The notes under the pieces: model-generated
Database searches by the model: none
What the model saw: only the letters and a program-made list of their open reading frames with translations
Told to the model about the DNA's origin: nothing
Assembly: GCA_004352715.1 (NCBI GenBank)
Contig: SCFE01000035.1
Span: 1,548,386-1,612,385, forward strand
Length of the DNA stretch: 64,000 nucleotides
DNA from: Hofstenia miamia
Lineage: Eukaryota > Xenacoelomorpha > Acoela
Direction: 5' to 3'
Shown: positions 45,263 to 58,425 of the stretch, in pieces
How positions within the stretch are numbered: position 1 is the first letter of the stretch
Layout: every line of letters begins with the position of its first letter
Translations under genes and position numbers: made by a program

Positions 45263-46244
45263 CAAGGCGATACAGGCCATGAAATGGTGCCTTAATCTAA
45301 ATTTAACTAGGTGGAGACACGAAGACTCAACAATGAGTGAACGCATAAGATTTTAACACATTGGGCTGAATTAACCCACTTCTATTGGACAGGCGCAATT
45401 ACGTCTGTGTGAACAAGTTTACATTGCATCTTTAATTTTATAAAGCACAGCTCAATGGGCCGCAGCTTTTCTCTAGCAGGCTGCACAATGTTATTCCATT
45501 CATGGCTGTGTTTGGTCTACATTTTCCTAAGCCAATGAAAACAGTCAAAGGTAACTGATTGCTTAATTTAGTTTTTTGTAATTTTTTGTACAGCTTTTTA
45601 ATAAGTAAATTAAACACTATTATGACTGACTGAAATGTCGGAGTTTTTGTAGAAGCACGCAACTTTTTAAAATTAAATATACAACTGTTTTCAAACAATT
45701 TTTTCACTGATTTAAAAAATAGTAATTTTACGTAGAAATTAATGCTATCTTTACATCAATAATTTTAAATTTATTCGATTTGAAATTTTGTTTTTTATGT
45801 AACAAATTGTACTGCGAATATACTTTAACATCTTATCTATGATAAAATTGAAAATTTAAATATTATACGAAGTTATGGCTTCTAAGCTGTGATGGTATGG
45901 ACCTCACTAATACATTCTTGAAGTATTTATACAATAATAACAATTTTCTAGAAAACAGTTTTATTTTTAATTTTAAGAGCGTTTCTGCAAAATGCCAAAA
46001 AGGTTTAATTTTAAAGTAAATGGATATTTCCAAAGGTTTTTGGGATAGCACTTTCAAAACTTGTCGTCTTTGAGAACTTTTAAAGCGATTTAATAATATA
46101 TTTAAATCAATTTGAATAGTAAAGAACATTTTGAAAGTATAAAGCATATTTTTAAATTGGTCAAGATAACCAGAATAGCCAAACATACATTCTTCAGTAT
46201 CGTATTAAAATTGTAATAAAATATTAATTACAAAAAAGACTGAA

Positions 46245-46786
46245 TACTGTATTTACCCGTGTATAAGCCGCAGCTTTTTCCACTATAAATTGCTCCCAAA
46301 GCGAGGGTGCGGCTTATCTATGGAAACATTTGAAAAACATCTCGCGAAGATACCTAATTTGCACATATATTGTAAACTAAAGTGCGGGATCGTGCTGCAA
46401 TATCCATTTAAGTAAAGTAATATCCTTGTTTAAAAGACAAACAATTTAATTTATTAAAAATAAAACAATATTAAAGTATTAGAATGTATTGTTAATTTAG
46501 AAATAATATGCATGCAAATATCAAAAGCAATTTAGATCAGAATCCTTTTAGGTACAATTATATAAATCTACAAGATCTATATAGGTTTATTAAATACATA
46601 AATCGGACTTAAAATTTTACTTCAAAGTTGTAAGAAATATCTGAATGATATAATTAAATGTGTTTCATTGATTCAGTGCTTGTGGATTTTTATTTTGCTC
46701 AAAAAACTTTTTTCCTAAAAATTTTCTCCCAAACTCGGGATGCGGCTTATCTACGGATGCGGCTTATACACGGTTAATATACGGTA
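46245..46786. mobile_element. Tc1/mariner-like MITE with CGTGTATAAGCCGCA termini
   Basis: Left TACTGTATTTACCCGTGTATAAGCCGCA-type end (46245) and inverted right end (46786) share CCGTGTATAAGCCGCA; a second 'gcggcttatctA(C/T)gga' block sits just inside each end. No coding capacity. This terminal motif recurs in MITEs of many animals. Confidence 0.8.
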
Positions 46787-47159
46787 GTTATTTGATAAGG
46801 AGTTTAGGTGATCACAAAAGTGCCGTGTCGACCCCTTTCTATTATTCCCAACGTCAAGACATCTTGTATACCATCAATATCACATACTACAAGATCCACT
46901 GTCAAAGCATCAGCTCAATTACGATAGGAACTGCCTGATAAACTCTTAATGTTTCTAGAAAACAACATAAATGTCTTTGTATGACCTTAAGAATTCTTTA
47001 AATTCAATTTTCTAAATACTGGGTAGCTTTAAACCTAACTAGTTCCCATTTTTGCATATTATCAAAGGATTTCAATGGTGCCGTTGCTTTACAATTGTGC
47101 CATGTAAAGAAGACAGATTCAAATTTTCGGGAAATTTCTTGTTATTGGAATTTGACTTT

Positions 47160-47285
47160 TTCAAGAAAAAACGTTTTGAAAAATTGGTCTCAAGTGGAGG
47201 AGATCCTACAAATACTTCGTTTAAACAAAGAAATAAACGATGAAATGACACTCAGTGAAGTTGTAGAACCAATTCTATTATCTCA
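47160..47285 (+). pseudogene. Unknown protein fragment, upstream piece
   Basis: Reads LKNWSQVEEILQILRLNKEI and EMTLSEVVEPILLSQ, then a GTACGT donor-like site at 47286. Protein-like composition, family not recognised. May pair with 48455-48740 on the same strand; a LINE and a gap lie between. Confidence 0.3.
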
Positions 47286-47406
47286 AGTACGTTTACCTAT
47301 TTCTCATTATAGGACAAGCTTCTTATTATTCTCCCTAAGATATTTGCTTAGCGTCTTTAGAACGCCTTGATTTTCATTATAACGTTCAACTTATTTATTT
47401 ATTTAT

Positions 47407-47499
47407 NNNNNNNNNNNNNNNNNNNNNNNNNNNNNNNNNNNNNNNNNNNNNNNNNNNNNNNNNNNNNNNNNNNNNNNNNNNNNNNNNNNNNNNNNNNNN
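47407..47499. other. Assembly gap (93 N) in a TTTA repeat
   Basis: Both edges are (TTTA)n, i.e. the tail of the minus-strand LINE. Confidence 0.95.
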
Positions 47500-48410
47500 T
47501 TATTTATTTATTTATTTAGTGCTTTCTACAATATAGAGAAAAAGTGTACAAAAGCCACTATTAAGTACTAACTAAATTGTTTCTATTTCTTTGTTACAGA
47601 GGTAAAGTTAGTGATATTTCTTGGTTACTGTAATAGTTCATTTTAGTTTCGAAAAGTATTTTCTATGGATAGTTAAATAAGTTCTTAGTCATTAATTTTA
47701 GATTAATAATTGAAGAATGATGTACTTAATTATTTGTATTTATTGAAGTAATTCTTTCACTGGTAAGATATTACTTTGTTGGAGCATTCTTGATAAAATT
47801 AGTCACTTTCTTTTTAAACAATTGAAACTTTTTTTCAGATCGAGCATCTCTATCCAATTTATTCCATAATTTTACAGCCATATTTATGAATGAATCCTTC
47901 ATAATATTGCTTCTAAATTTTTTGCATTGATATATACCAAGTCTAATATTATATTTTAGGGAGATGTTATCTTTCATTTTATAAAATATTTCCAAAATCT
48001 TTTGTTGCATGATATCATCTGGATATAATAACATATTATCTTCTGCCAATTTTCTTTTAATTCGATTATTATTGCTATTGATAATTTTGTTCATCCAATT
48101 GAAAATCTTATTTAATTTTCTTTTAGAATTTTCAAATAGATTTGTTAGCAAGTAACAAGAATACGTATATTTTGATACAACCATTGACTTAAATAACATT
48201 GCGATCCAATTTTTGGTAATAAATCTTTTATTTTTTTAATTAACTTGATGGTACCAGCCATTTTTTGAATTAAAGAATTTATATGATCTTTGAATTTTAG
48301 TTGATTGTCAATTAACACTACTAAATATTTTATTCTTGGTTGCTCCATTATTTCTTTGTTGTTAAGATACAATTTTGTCAAAACATTTTTGATTTTACAA
48401 AGTATTTGAC
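47500..48410 (-). mobile_element. 5'-truncated LINE with (TAAA)n tail
   Basis: Minus-strand ORFs 48381-48145 (IKYLVVLIDNQLKFKDHI, the RT thumb-type LGV.ID..L.F..HI motif) and 48199-47771 (YSCYLLTNLF ... SFINMAVKLWNKLD) give the C-terminal half of a LINE RT in two frames. The element ends in a TTTA tract on the plus strand (47396-47515), a microsatellite tail as in several LINE clades. Confidence 0.82.
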
Positions 48411-48454
48411 ATCTTCTAAATATAATATCTGCATATTCAAATCATAACAGAATT

Positions 48455-48740
48455 AGATTCTTAACTTCAGCCACTGCTATTTGTTTTCAAAGAATATGCA
48501 ATGGTTATGCAGACTTAGCAGATTATTTACTAAATACTCAAATGAATTTTCAACATGAATACGTTTTACTTAGTCACTTTGCAGGTGATACAGTCGAAGA
48601 GCTTTTTGCTCATTGTGAAAAATGTGCTGGATCCAACTTCCATAAATCTATTAGAAATGTTGTAAAACCTCAAGACTCTGCCAAAATATTACTTGAAATT
48701 GAAAGCTTAACTGATATTATTCATATTTCATCAATATGAA
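48455..48740 (+). pseudogene. Unknown protein fragment, downstream piece
   Basis: Open from about 48445: ATAICFQRICNGYADLADYL, then EYVLLSHFAGDTVEELFAHC and SIRNVVKPQDSAKILLEIES, stop at 48737. A further in-style segment (INEENLIEELNLLAHEVS) follows in another frame to 48852. Strongly protein-like but no family recognised; ends right where the LINE's truncated 5' end stops. Confidence 0.4.
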
Positions 48741-48859
48741 AAATGTTGTATTCCTCTTAGAATCAACGAAGAAAACCTAATTGAAGAACTTAATTTGCTT
48801 GCACATGAAGTGTCTGTTGACGTCGTTCAAGCAATTGTATCTCAAAGAAGATAAGAGAT

Positions 48860-50650
48860 TTTTCAAAATTTTTATGGCTTATTACGTTTGTATTCTTGTT
48901 AAACACCATCTAGTTTTCTGTTATTTTATAGTTTTAAACAAACACTTAAATTTTAATGAAAAAATCATTTCAAGGCATGTATTTATATCGCCTATATATA
49001 TATATATATATATATATGAATAAATATATATATATATATATAATGTTTTTTCAAACGAAAAACTTTTACTATGAATAATAATTACTTGTTCTCATTATTG
49101 TGTTGTAATTATTATACAATTGGTCTTAGGCGGAGTATCAAATAAGCCTCAGCCTTTATTAGTTGGGTTGCCCGAATTTTGAATAGTTTAACTTAGATAA
49201 TGTCTAGGTTATAGTAGTCCGTGAGTAGCTGTTGGGGGAAGTTAAATTGATAGTAACGATTGTTAAGAGTAGTTTCTTACCCCAAAGATCTTAAATCATA
49301 ACAGTTTTGAAAGATTTAATTGAAGTTTTGTGATATTGATGGAGTTTTCCTGAAAAACATAGAAATACTATATTTAGAAGTTTCGACATAATTTGAACAC
49401 TACTACCTGAAATATTATTGTATACTAAGTAAGGACGGTAGGGAGACTTTTAGAACTCCAGATAATCAGCCGAATTTAATTGGCTCTTGCATTTGGAGAT
49501 ATAGCGTTAGCTACACAATGTGCAAAACTAAAATTGTATGAGTGGATAGTCTTTTCTAGGAACGCATTCTGAAATGAGCGACTTCATAACCTTCTATATA
49601 ATAGGCCTTCATTGTCAGATGCAAAGCATAGTAAAAAAGACCCTTTCAATAGCTCTTCTCAACATAGTGCAGTTCAACAGAAATTGTATCTACTGATGTT
49701 TCAAAATGAATAAAACAGTGGGGCATTTTGGAGAAAAAACCAATTCGAACAATTTCTGCTGGAAACGGTTTTTAAACAATAATACTGCATTTTGAAAAGA
49801 AAATAGCTTTTCCTTCTCTATACGAAAATTTATATGGCATTATTAAATGCATTACATATTGTATATAGAAAGGGGTTAGTGTAACAAAGTTAGCGTGGAA
49901 GTACTGCCCTGCTCTTAATGATAGGATGTGGCCCGGGGAATGAGATTTTCTAACGCTTCGATCTGGAAAAATTCTACTCAATATTTAGAAACGGTTAAAA
50001 TATTCAGGTAAGGATTAAAGACTGAATAAATTTTGCATTGCAGTGCACATTGAGGAAATACTTTGCCAAAGAGGACATGATATTATTTCATGCATCTTCA
50101 ACGCTGTAGTTGATTACCACGCTCATTTATAAAATACATTATAATGGGGAGAGTTCTAAAAAATTGAAAATGTCATTGCATTCTTTGGTACCATCTTAGA
50201 ACTACTGAATTTTGTCATCCTATCAGAACCAAAAAAATGAAAACAAACAACACTGCCACATATAATGCGTTTAATGTTTCATATATCATGTCTGTTAATT
50301 CTTTAATTATTGTGGCCACAATACTTTGTTGTATTCGTACACATAGTATCAATGTATATTAGAATTTCTATGATTATATCTAAGCAATATTTTAGAGGAT
50401 GGAAAATTCGATTTGTGATATGGAACAATATCAAATATTTAAATTAAAATAATTGGTACATTTTTATAAATAAACTGTGGAAATTTTTGGTAATTTTTTG
50501 ATTTTTGCATTCCTATATAAATGATTAACTGCTATTTTTATAGCCACTATATTTGCACACAGAAGTTTTTCAAGAATTATTGATTTATGTCAGTATATAG
50601 CCTGTTTCCACAATTAAAGTGACATAGTATAAATTTGTGAATTAACTGAA
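48860..50650. other. Non-coding stretch
   Basis: (TA)n at 48992-49042; otherwise nothing recognised. Confidence 0.5.
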
Positions 50651-53600
50651 TTTTTACTGTGGTTGGAACCTGTTGAGAGCCTTAATTGAAGTAGCCATTT
50701 TCTTAATGACATTGCTTATTTGTTTTGTAAAATTAAGTTGGTAATAAAAAATTATAACTAAATATTTAAAAAACTTGTTCTATGCACGTATCATTAAATT
50801 TTCGTTTATTCTGAAAAACGCATTTGGAATTAACGTTAGAATTTAGTTCTAATCAAAAAGTGGGTTTTAGGTAGGTTTATTTTTAGTCTTAGAGATGCAA
50901 AATATTGTGAAAGAAAAGAGCAATTTTCTTTAAGATTTTTTAGCGCAAATTCAAGAGACTTATGTGAACTAAATAACATATAATCGTCAGCATATTGTTT
51001 GAATGCTCAAAACCTTTACATACATATTAAATTCTAAAAGTCCTAAAATTGTACCTTGGGGAACGCCATTTTTAATAAACGTCCAGTCAGATAAAATTCC
51101 ATTTAGTTAAACTCTTTTTCTATGATTTTGAAGACAGCTATATACAAATTTTGCACTTTTGTCTGAGAAGCCCAGAATTTTTATCTTATTAATTCAAGAA
51201 ACTTTAAGGAATTTACAAAATCAATATTACAATAATTAAAAAATCGATAAATTTACAATATTAATTTAATACTGCATACATTATTACACGTTAAGGTAAA
51301 TTTTTGGAATAATTGCATAAATCAATATTAAATGATTAAGAAAAATTATCTACAAATTCACACAATGAGCTTAATACGATTTACAGCATACTTTATTCCA
51401 ATCTAACGATGAGACTCTAGAGATCTCGCTAAAATCACATTAAATTGCCTCGCACTAGCGAAATTCAGAGAGACTGCAGAAATGTAAAGGGAGCAGTAGC
51501 CGCATCTCTATTGTGAATTTTCCGCTATTCTACAAGGAAGGCCAGCTTCCGAAAATTCTTAGTTGAGGTAGCTGAGAAGCCTCTAGTGCTTCTAGGGCTA
51601 AGGGCATAAATAAATAACATTCAGAATCACAATTATTAAAGTGTTTTGAGCATTTGCGATCTTCTACTACTCCTAGAGCCAAGCCTGCATTGGATGCCGC
51701 ATTTGAAATGGTTGAAATTTGCAGCGAAGAGATGAAAGTCAAGTCTAGTGCAGCAGGTTTACCTGCAAACCAAACAGGAATGAAAACATCTCCAGGTTTA
51801 GACCGAGTGACATGAATTAGATCATGTTGCTCTTTGACAGGAGATAAGAAGGCAAAAGCTGCAATTGAATATACAATATCTTGAAGGAGATCATGCGACC
51901 AATTCTGTCACCTTTGCGGCTGCAAGTAAGAACATGGTCCCATTCTGACAAGTGGGACATTTTCCCGATTCTGAATAGAGCGGGAGATCTAAGCGTAAAC
52001 GAGCAACTGCCTGATATTCGGAGGGAAAAAGATAGAGGAAAAACCCTTTCAGAGGAATAGCAGAAAACCACGCCCCAGAAGCCTTGACAGTAAAAAACCA
52101 CAATCTAGTTTGGTCATATCGAACTTTGTCAAACTCTTATTGAAAAGCCTTCTGGGTGCAATCCTGAAGTAATTCTTCTGACCCAGTTTTGAAAAAGAAA
52201 AGAGAGATGATTAGTGAAATTCAAATAATTCATCACATCTGCATTGATGAACTAGTTAAACAAATCTTGAACATTAAAAACAGAACCCAAATAAGCACAA
52301 AGATGCTGGTCACATGCACGACCTATACCCAAGCCTTCTATTTTGATAGGGAAAGATGCTTGATTCCATGCAATGTCAGGAAGTGGTAACCCAATTATAT
52401 GACGTAGCATCCAGTAAGGATTCATTAAATTCTCTTAAAATAACCACACTCTTATCATGCACTATCTCAGTGCGTAAGTAAGATTTGGAGCACACTAAAA
52501 ATACCCATTACAAGTTGAGGATCTTCGAGCTCACTGAGCCTTTCTAGACATGCCTGAGCTTTTATAAACCGTTTCCTGAGAAACAGTTGAATATGCTGGC
52601 TATCACCAACTGCAACACCAGTTGCATGAGATGCCCTGGGAATATTTGCATCTACGCTCACAAATTCAGTGGGACACCACAATTTAAGTTGACTTGAAGC
52701 TCCAAAAAAAACCATTCTAGATAGAAAATATTCGCTATCAGAACATAGTCCATCATCCAGGTACCAACTATTGAGTATATGTTCAGGAAGTTCTAAGCCG
52801 ATGCGCTCCATATGTGGATGGAGTGTAATTTCAAAAACAATGGACTTAGAGGATCGCCTTGTTGCACCCCGGCTTACTACTAATTATTTCCCATTTATAT
52901 AGCAGGTTACTATGACGCGCATACGATTGCTGTACTAATGAATGGAGCCCAGATAAATTCTCCTTGACTGCTTCAAGGATAGAACATCAATTCAGTATTG
53001 AAAGCATTCATAAAATCAATCGAAAGCATGCCCTTGGTTCCAGAAATTAAACACTTCTTCACTGTAGTTGTGGCAGCATGAACCATTGCCTCTACCCTCC
53101 ATTTGTAGCAACTCCTAATTGATAGGGATTCAAAATCATTTGGACCACGGCATTGGCAGCATGAATCAACCATTTTGCAACAAGTCGACGCAACACTTCA
53201 CCAACAGCCATTGGTCTAATTTCACATTTAGCCCAAAACCAAGAACGGATTTCAACTGGCAGATTCTCTGAAGCCAATAGTTTAACTAATCTGCAATGCG
53301 AATTCAAAGTATTTTCCCCCTCTGGGTATTTGGACACTCAATGGAATTGAGTAAATGTTCAGGAAAAAATCGGCTAGGACCAGATGTTGTACCTTTAGGA
53401 AAATTTTTGAAGGCTTTTAAGATCGATCTGACACCCAATTGATAAAACGGAATGGCTCATCTTGCTGAGGGTGAAGAAACTCCAGAGTAGCAAGCGTTTG
53501 GGCATTAGCTGAGGGTCATGTCAGTTGAAATAAGTGCTTTGGCTATTCTACCATATTGACCCAACTCTGCAAGAGTATTAGTTATTTTAATTCTAGTTTC

Positions 53601-54740
53601 ATCGTTATCATATGAAAACAGTGACAGTGAACGCCTAGATTTTATCCATGTCACTTCATGCCAGTGTCCAACATAATCACCATCTTCGAAACTTTTAGTT
53701 CGTCTACGAATAATGTGTGTTCTTCCAGCTCTTTGACAAAAACTTATTGGGCAACATGAACAATTTTGTTCATTTGTTAATATTGGCAAGATCCATACAA
53801 AATCTATCAATTAAAAATCGCATTGTGTTGAACCAAACTTTTCTGATGGCAACTGGTATTTGACGAATAGTAGCCACATTTGTAAAAAAAATATAATTAA
53901 GAAATGGGAATTTAGGATCATTTAATGTAAGAAATAAAGAGTTCATAGATTGAATAAAAAAGAAATGTTATTTTCTCTGTGCCTAATAGAGAGATAAAAT
54001 CACAATTTTAATCAATTCCAATACTTCCCTTTTTTTGTTTTGTGTAAAATTTTTAATTATTTGATTTTAAATAATATCTTGTTATCAACAATGCAAAAAT
54101 ATTTTTGATTATTGTAATATTGAATTGTAAATTACTTAAAGTTTCTGAAACAGTCTTTTTAATTAAAGTGTCATGGTGGAATAATTCAAAAGCTTTCGAT
54201 TGATCTAATTATGCAACTGTTGAAAACTCATTAATATTTATGCAATTTCTCCAATTTCCGAGTAGAAAGCATAATTAGTAGACAATACTTACAAAAACCA
54301 TATTGTTTTTAAGAATGCTGATTATATTATGTTTACATTGATGTTCGTTAATTTGAGTAAAAAGCAATCATTTAAAAATCTTAAGAATTGGCGAGGAAAT
54401 GGAAATAAATATGTAGTTTAAACAATACCTAGGTCATCTTTCATAAATAATGGAACAATATTTTAATTGATCAGGAAAAGTCGAATTTTTAGTACATGCA
54501 TTTATGATGTAACAAAGTGGTTCACCTGTTATATCTGGAGCATTATTTTATATCATGAAGAGACCACTATGTTCGCTTTTAAAAATTCAATAAATTTCAA
54601 ACTTAATCAAGAAAAAAATTACCCTTTAGGTTGAAGTTAAGAGAATATTTACACAACCATAATTGCCTAAATTGCAAAAAACTTCTTTAAATATGTTATT
54701 CATGTCCTTATTGTTAGTGACTGCCTTTCTTTACAATTTA
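50650..54740 (-). mobile_element. LINE (CR1/jockey-type RT) remnant, split by an inserted retroelement
   Basis: Minus strand, upper part 53880-54740: VTGEPLCYIINACTKNSTFP (RT start region) and LDQSKAFELFHHD (RT motif A region, near 54172-54205). Lower part 50650-51190: NGVPQGTILGLLEFN and ADDYMLFSS in adjacent frames (RT motifs B and C). Many stops and shifts. Between the two parts sits a different retroelement (about 51400-53860). Exact boundaries not determined. Confidence 0.7.
51400..53860 (-). mobile_element. R2-superfamily-like non-LTR retroelement, copy 1
   Basis: Fragments in order on the minus strand: LAELGQYGRIAKALIS (53505-53810), IRPMAVGEVLRRLVAKWL (53092-53337), LSIDFMNAFN (52973-53173), WYLDDGLCSD catalytic YLDD box (52467-52811), GAWFSAIPL and KCPTC (51891-52103), EDRKCSKHFN (51530-51742). 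The order fits an RT followed by a zinc-binding, restriction-like nuclease type C-terminus seen in R2/R4/HERO-like elements. Several frameshifts and a stop or two; inactive as read. Confidence 0.7.
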
Positions 54741-55059
54741 TTTTTTTGATTTTTTCATTTTTGAGAATATTTTTTGATATTCAAAAAGAGAATATTTGCT
54801 GCATTGCACATAGGGTACAGGCAGGAAACAAGGCGTCAAAAATACACTTGCAGCGTTCATCAGTAACCATGCTCAGCAAACCGACAATGGGGGAAATCTC
54901 CAGCATTTCACTCATTAGTTCCGGTGACTTCAATGGCTACTTTCTCAACGAAATTCATACATATATAATATAAATGAGAAATACTCAGAAATATTAACAG
55001 AATAGAAATAGAACTGTTTGATTTATATTTCGACGTTCAAATTTTAAAAGTATTACATT

Positions 55060-55340
55060 ATGATGAAGCAAAATAAAAGTGCACTTACACATGAATGCTC
55101 CACTTGTCATAGAGAAGTGCGATCAATCAACACTGCTATATCATGCAAATTGTGTGTTGGATGGTTTCACAGACAATGTGCGTCGCTAAGGAAATCCATG
55201 CACTTGGAAAAATTAAAGGCTGCCACTGGTTCTGCGAAAAATGTGATGAATACAAAACAGCTCAATCTTCTATATCTTTGGAAATGAATAAATTAACCCA
55301 AGTTGGTACCCAATTAGAAACGCTTGTGGAAATAGGTTTG
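55060..55340 (+). pseudogene. LINE ORF1 with PHD-type zinc finger
   Basis: HECSTCHREV...CKLCVGWFHRQC in one frame and CHWFCEKCDE in the next frame complete a C4HC3 PHD-like finger; the frame break is near 55200. PHD fingers are known in ORF1 of some CR1 and L2 LINEs. Confidence 0.75.
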
Positions 55341-56045
55341 AGCAAGTGAGTACAAAGTCGGTAGAATTGAAAGAGAAAGTGGTTACTTCACGGTTGAAGA
55401 ACGCTGAGAAGCCAATAGATTTACGTATCAAGAATTTGCCAGAGGTTCAGAGAGACGAGGAATGAAAGGATGATGGCGGATAAAAATTAAGTTGTGGATG
55501 TTGTAAATCTCATTGATAGTGAAGCAGCACAATTTATTACGAATTTGTATAAAAGGTAAAAGCAAAGAGAAGGCGGCCAATACCATTAATTGTAAATTTC
55601 TCTAATCCTTGGGAACTCAGAAAGATTTTAGCAAATGTTCATCAAATGAAGACATATATGACCGAGAAAGTATTTCACAAGAATTGACAGCTGAAGAGCT
55701 TGATATTAAAAAAGGCCTTTTGAAAAAGAAATAATAATTTATCACTAATGAGAAAGTTCAAAGAGAATCATTAGGAATTCGAAACCTGCAACTGTTTCAC
55801 AATGGTGAAGAAGTCGCTATATGATTAGAAAGCTTTAAGTTTCTTATACTGAGTTCAAAGTCAATCAATCTTTCACCTCCAAGGTGACCTTCATATCAAT
55901 ACTATCAAGAATTGCTGCTTGACTGAAACTTGGCTAAACAACATGATTGTAATCAAAATAATTCTGAATAATAATTTTGGTGGAAGTGTCTGTACCTTAT
56001 TTCTGATAACATGAAATGGGAAAATATTAAATAGGAGGTTAGCAA

Positions 56046-56400
56046 TTGTGCGGGATTCTTTGGGTTCACTTTTTCCGTTTGAAACTTATTCTTGTGAATG
56101 CATATGTTCCTTCGCGATTCAGTCAAGCAGAACAACTAGCTAACCATATAATTTCTGGAATTGAAGAAATATATATATCACATTCAAATAAGCGGATCGT
56201 CTGTAGCGATTTCAAAAATTTTGATGTGTCAAATATCTGCAGTGAAGCAGGATTAATAATGCAGAAAAAATTACCAACTCGGAAAACCAAAGCCCTAGAT
56301 AAAATTCTGTGTAACGATCCAAAGTTTTTTCAAAACATTTCCTCATTCCAACACATTTGAATAAGTGACCACCTAGGAATTGTTTGTGAATAAAAGCGCC
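56046..56400 (+). pseudogene. LINE AP-endonuclease domain
   Basis: LILVNAYVPSRFSQAEQLA, then IVCSDFKNFDV (in place of the usual GDFN), PTRKTKALDKIL and, after a stop, SDHLGIV. These are the ordered motifs of the LINE apurinic-type endonuclease. Confidence 0.78.
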
Positions 56401-57056
56401 AAAATCGAATTATGCGAAAAGCAAAATTTCGGGCTCAAAGATTTAAATATAGTCGACTTGTGGAGTTTCAGCTACAATGTTTTGATTTCTCTGCCCTTTA
56501 CAACAATGAAAATGTTGATTACTGTGCTAATTACCTCAGTGATGTCTTAGTTGATATTTATAACAGTTGTTGTCCAATGCGCACAGTTTCTATTTCCAAC
56601 AAAGAGCCACAGTTGACCACTCCTCTAACAAAGTTGTTGCAAAGAAAAATTGTCTAAAGCTGGCAACACTTCCGCAGCTGATGAAGTCTCAAAGCAGTTG
56701 TGATCTGTTATTCTTGGAATGCCAAGTCGCAATATAAGATTGAATGATTCCAAGATCTATTTCACCGCTGAAGAACTAAAATTGTATTATAACAGTATCT
56801 CAAATAACCCTGATGCAGAAATTGTGGAAAAGGTTTTAACTGCTCAAAACGATTTCCCTCAATTGAACTTTTTTCAAGTGTATAGATTTCTCAAGTCTGA
56901 AAGAAACGCACCAGATCCTAATGAGCTGCCACACTGGCTTATTGCTGAGAACGCAGACTGGTTGACTGAAGTCTTGCTTCATATTCTGAAATGAAGCCTG
57001 AAAAGTGGAACCTTCCCTGCATTAAATAGCCAAAATCATTTCAATTCCTAAAGACG

Positions 57057-58425
57057 CACAATGTTATTTATTAACAAACCTATCTGACAATTCTAAAAAT
57101 AAACAACGCATAAATACAAGTAAGTATTTTAAAACCAACATCAAGAGGCTTTGTTATGTGAGGCAACGTCCAATTAATCAGTTAATTCCACAATACCAAC
57201 ATCAAAACGATCTTGAACTTGATTTAAAATCACAGTATCTTCAACACTAAAAACGAATGTGATTGCCAATAATTTAGTTCAATACTGACCAACACATGCA
57301 ACACTTTGTATATAGGAATTTGTATCTTCTGGCATATCATAATTAAATATAATGATCAATTTTTCAAAATCCATTCCACTGCCTAGAAAATATGTTACAA
57401 AAAATTCTCTTTTTGAAATCCAAATAGGACGACAATTATTCTTCTTGTTTCATTCCTCGGTAAATGCTCTAGCAGGGAAATTCTGATAAAATAAATATTT
57501 GGTCAGCGTCACTTGAGGTAGTGGTTGGCTCCAGCTAAGTGGAATCAACTTCAAGCCTATAAATTGCATGGTGTTGTCTAGTTCCACAAATACAGAGGAT
57601 CATGTTTCGTAACAAGAAGCTATGTTTGCATCTTATCCAATTGCAGGTTATGGAATAGTCGGTATGCCTTTTATCAGAGATTAAACCACAAAATTGTTTA
57701 GAAACTTTTCAGTGAATGGCGATGCTTCACCAGATGCATTGAATTCCAGTGTTGTAAATTAGGCGTGTTCAATTTCTAGCACTCTCTGTTGGCACTGTCT
57801 TGTTTTTTCAGTTTCCTGGGCTCTAAAAGTTTATACAGCAGGTCTTCGAGCATTAATGGCTGCATAAGTGTTGACAACCCTTATATCAAAGAATGCGCTA
57901 TGGCCATAACTGAAGAATTCAACGGCAGAGATGTCTAGCCTAGCTCCATCAGAAGTGTTAGAAGAAGAGGGCAAAGACTCCGTCATTATTGGTGTGAAAT
58001 GCGGTTCTTTTTTACCGTCAATACAAACTTCAGACAATGCTTCAGATGGTATATCCCGCAATTCATTATGACGTCTTGCAAGGAAGCAACTAGTGGAGCA
58101 AGAGAGTGCATGTGCAATAGAGAATCCCTGCATACACACGTCGTAGGCATATCAGCAGGTTCAATACCATACCTCAGGCGGATGCTATCTGTAAACTCGC
58201 TCTTGTTGAAGTGAAATCCCTCTTCTTTTATTAGAAAAGCAGTAAGCCATGAAGAGCAACATTTGCGTGATATTGTCCATTGATCTCCATTCAGTTCTTT
58301 TGACAGCTGTTGATATTTGGATTTGATATTATCATGCCTTTCTTTGAGACATATATTCACTAGGCTGTTTTGTTCTGCTGTAGGAGTCAATGATATCTTG
58401 TCTGATTGCGACAGAATTAGTCCTA
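57057..58425 (-). mobile_element. R2-superfamily-like retroelement, copy 2 (3' part)
   Basis: Minus strand 58390-57986: SSWLTAFLIKEEGFHFNKSE and LRYGIEPADMPTTCVC; continuing in another frame 58139-57831: FSIAHALSC, RHNELRD, DGARLDIS and FFDIRVVN. The CCHC-like finger, RHN and the paired Asp residues are the layout of the restriction-like endonuclease of R2-type elements. Inserted so that the host LINE resumes at 58426 (TKPKRPKDYRP). 57060-57830 holds a non-coding 3' end. Confidence 0.72.

Noticed and set aside
54746-54973. 75-aa plus ORF before the CR1-type LINE
   Set aside because: Thought of as LINE 5' coding, but the sequence shows no ORF1 motif and runs partly from poly-T.
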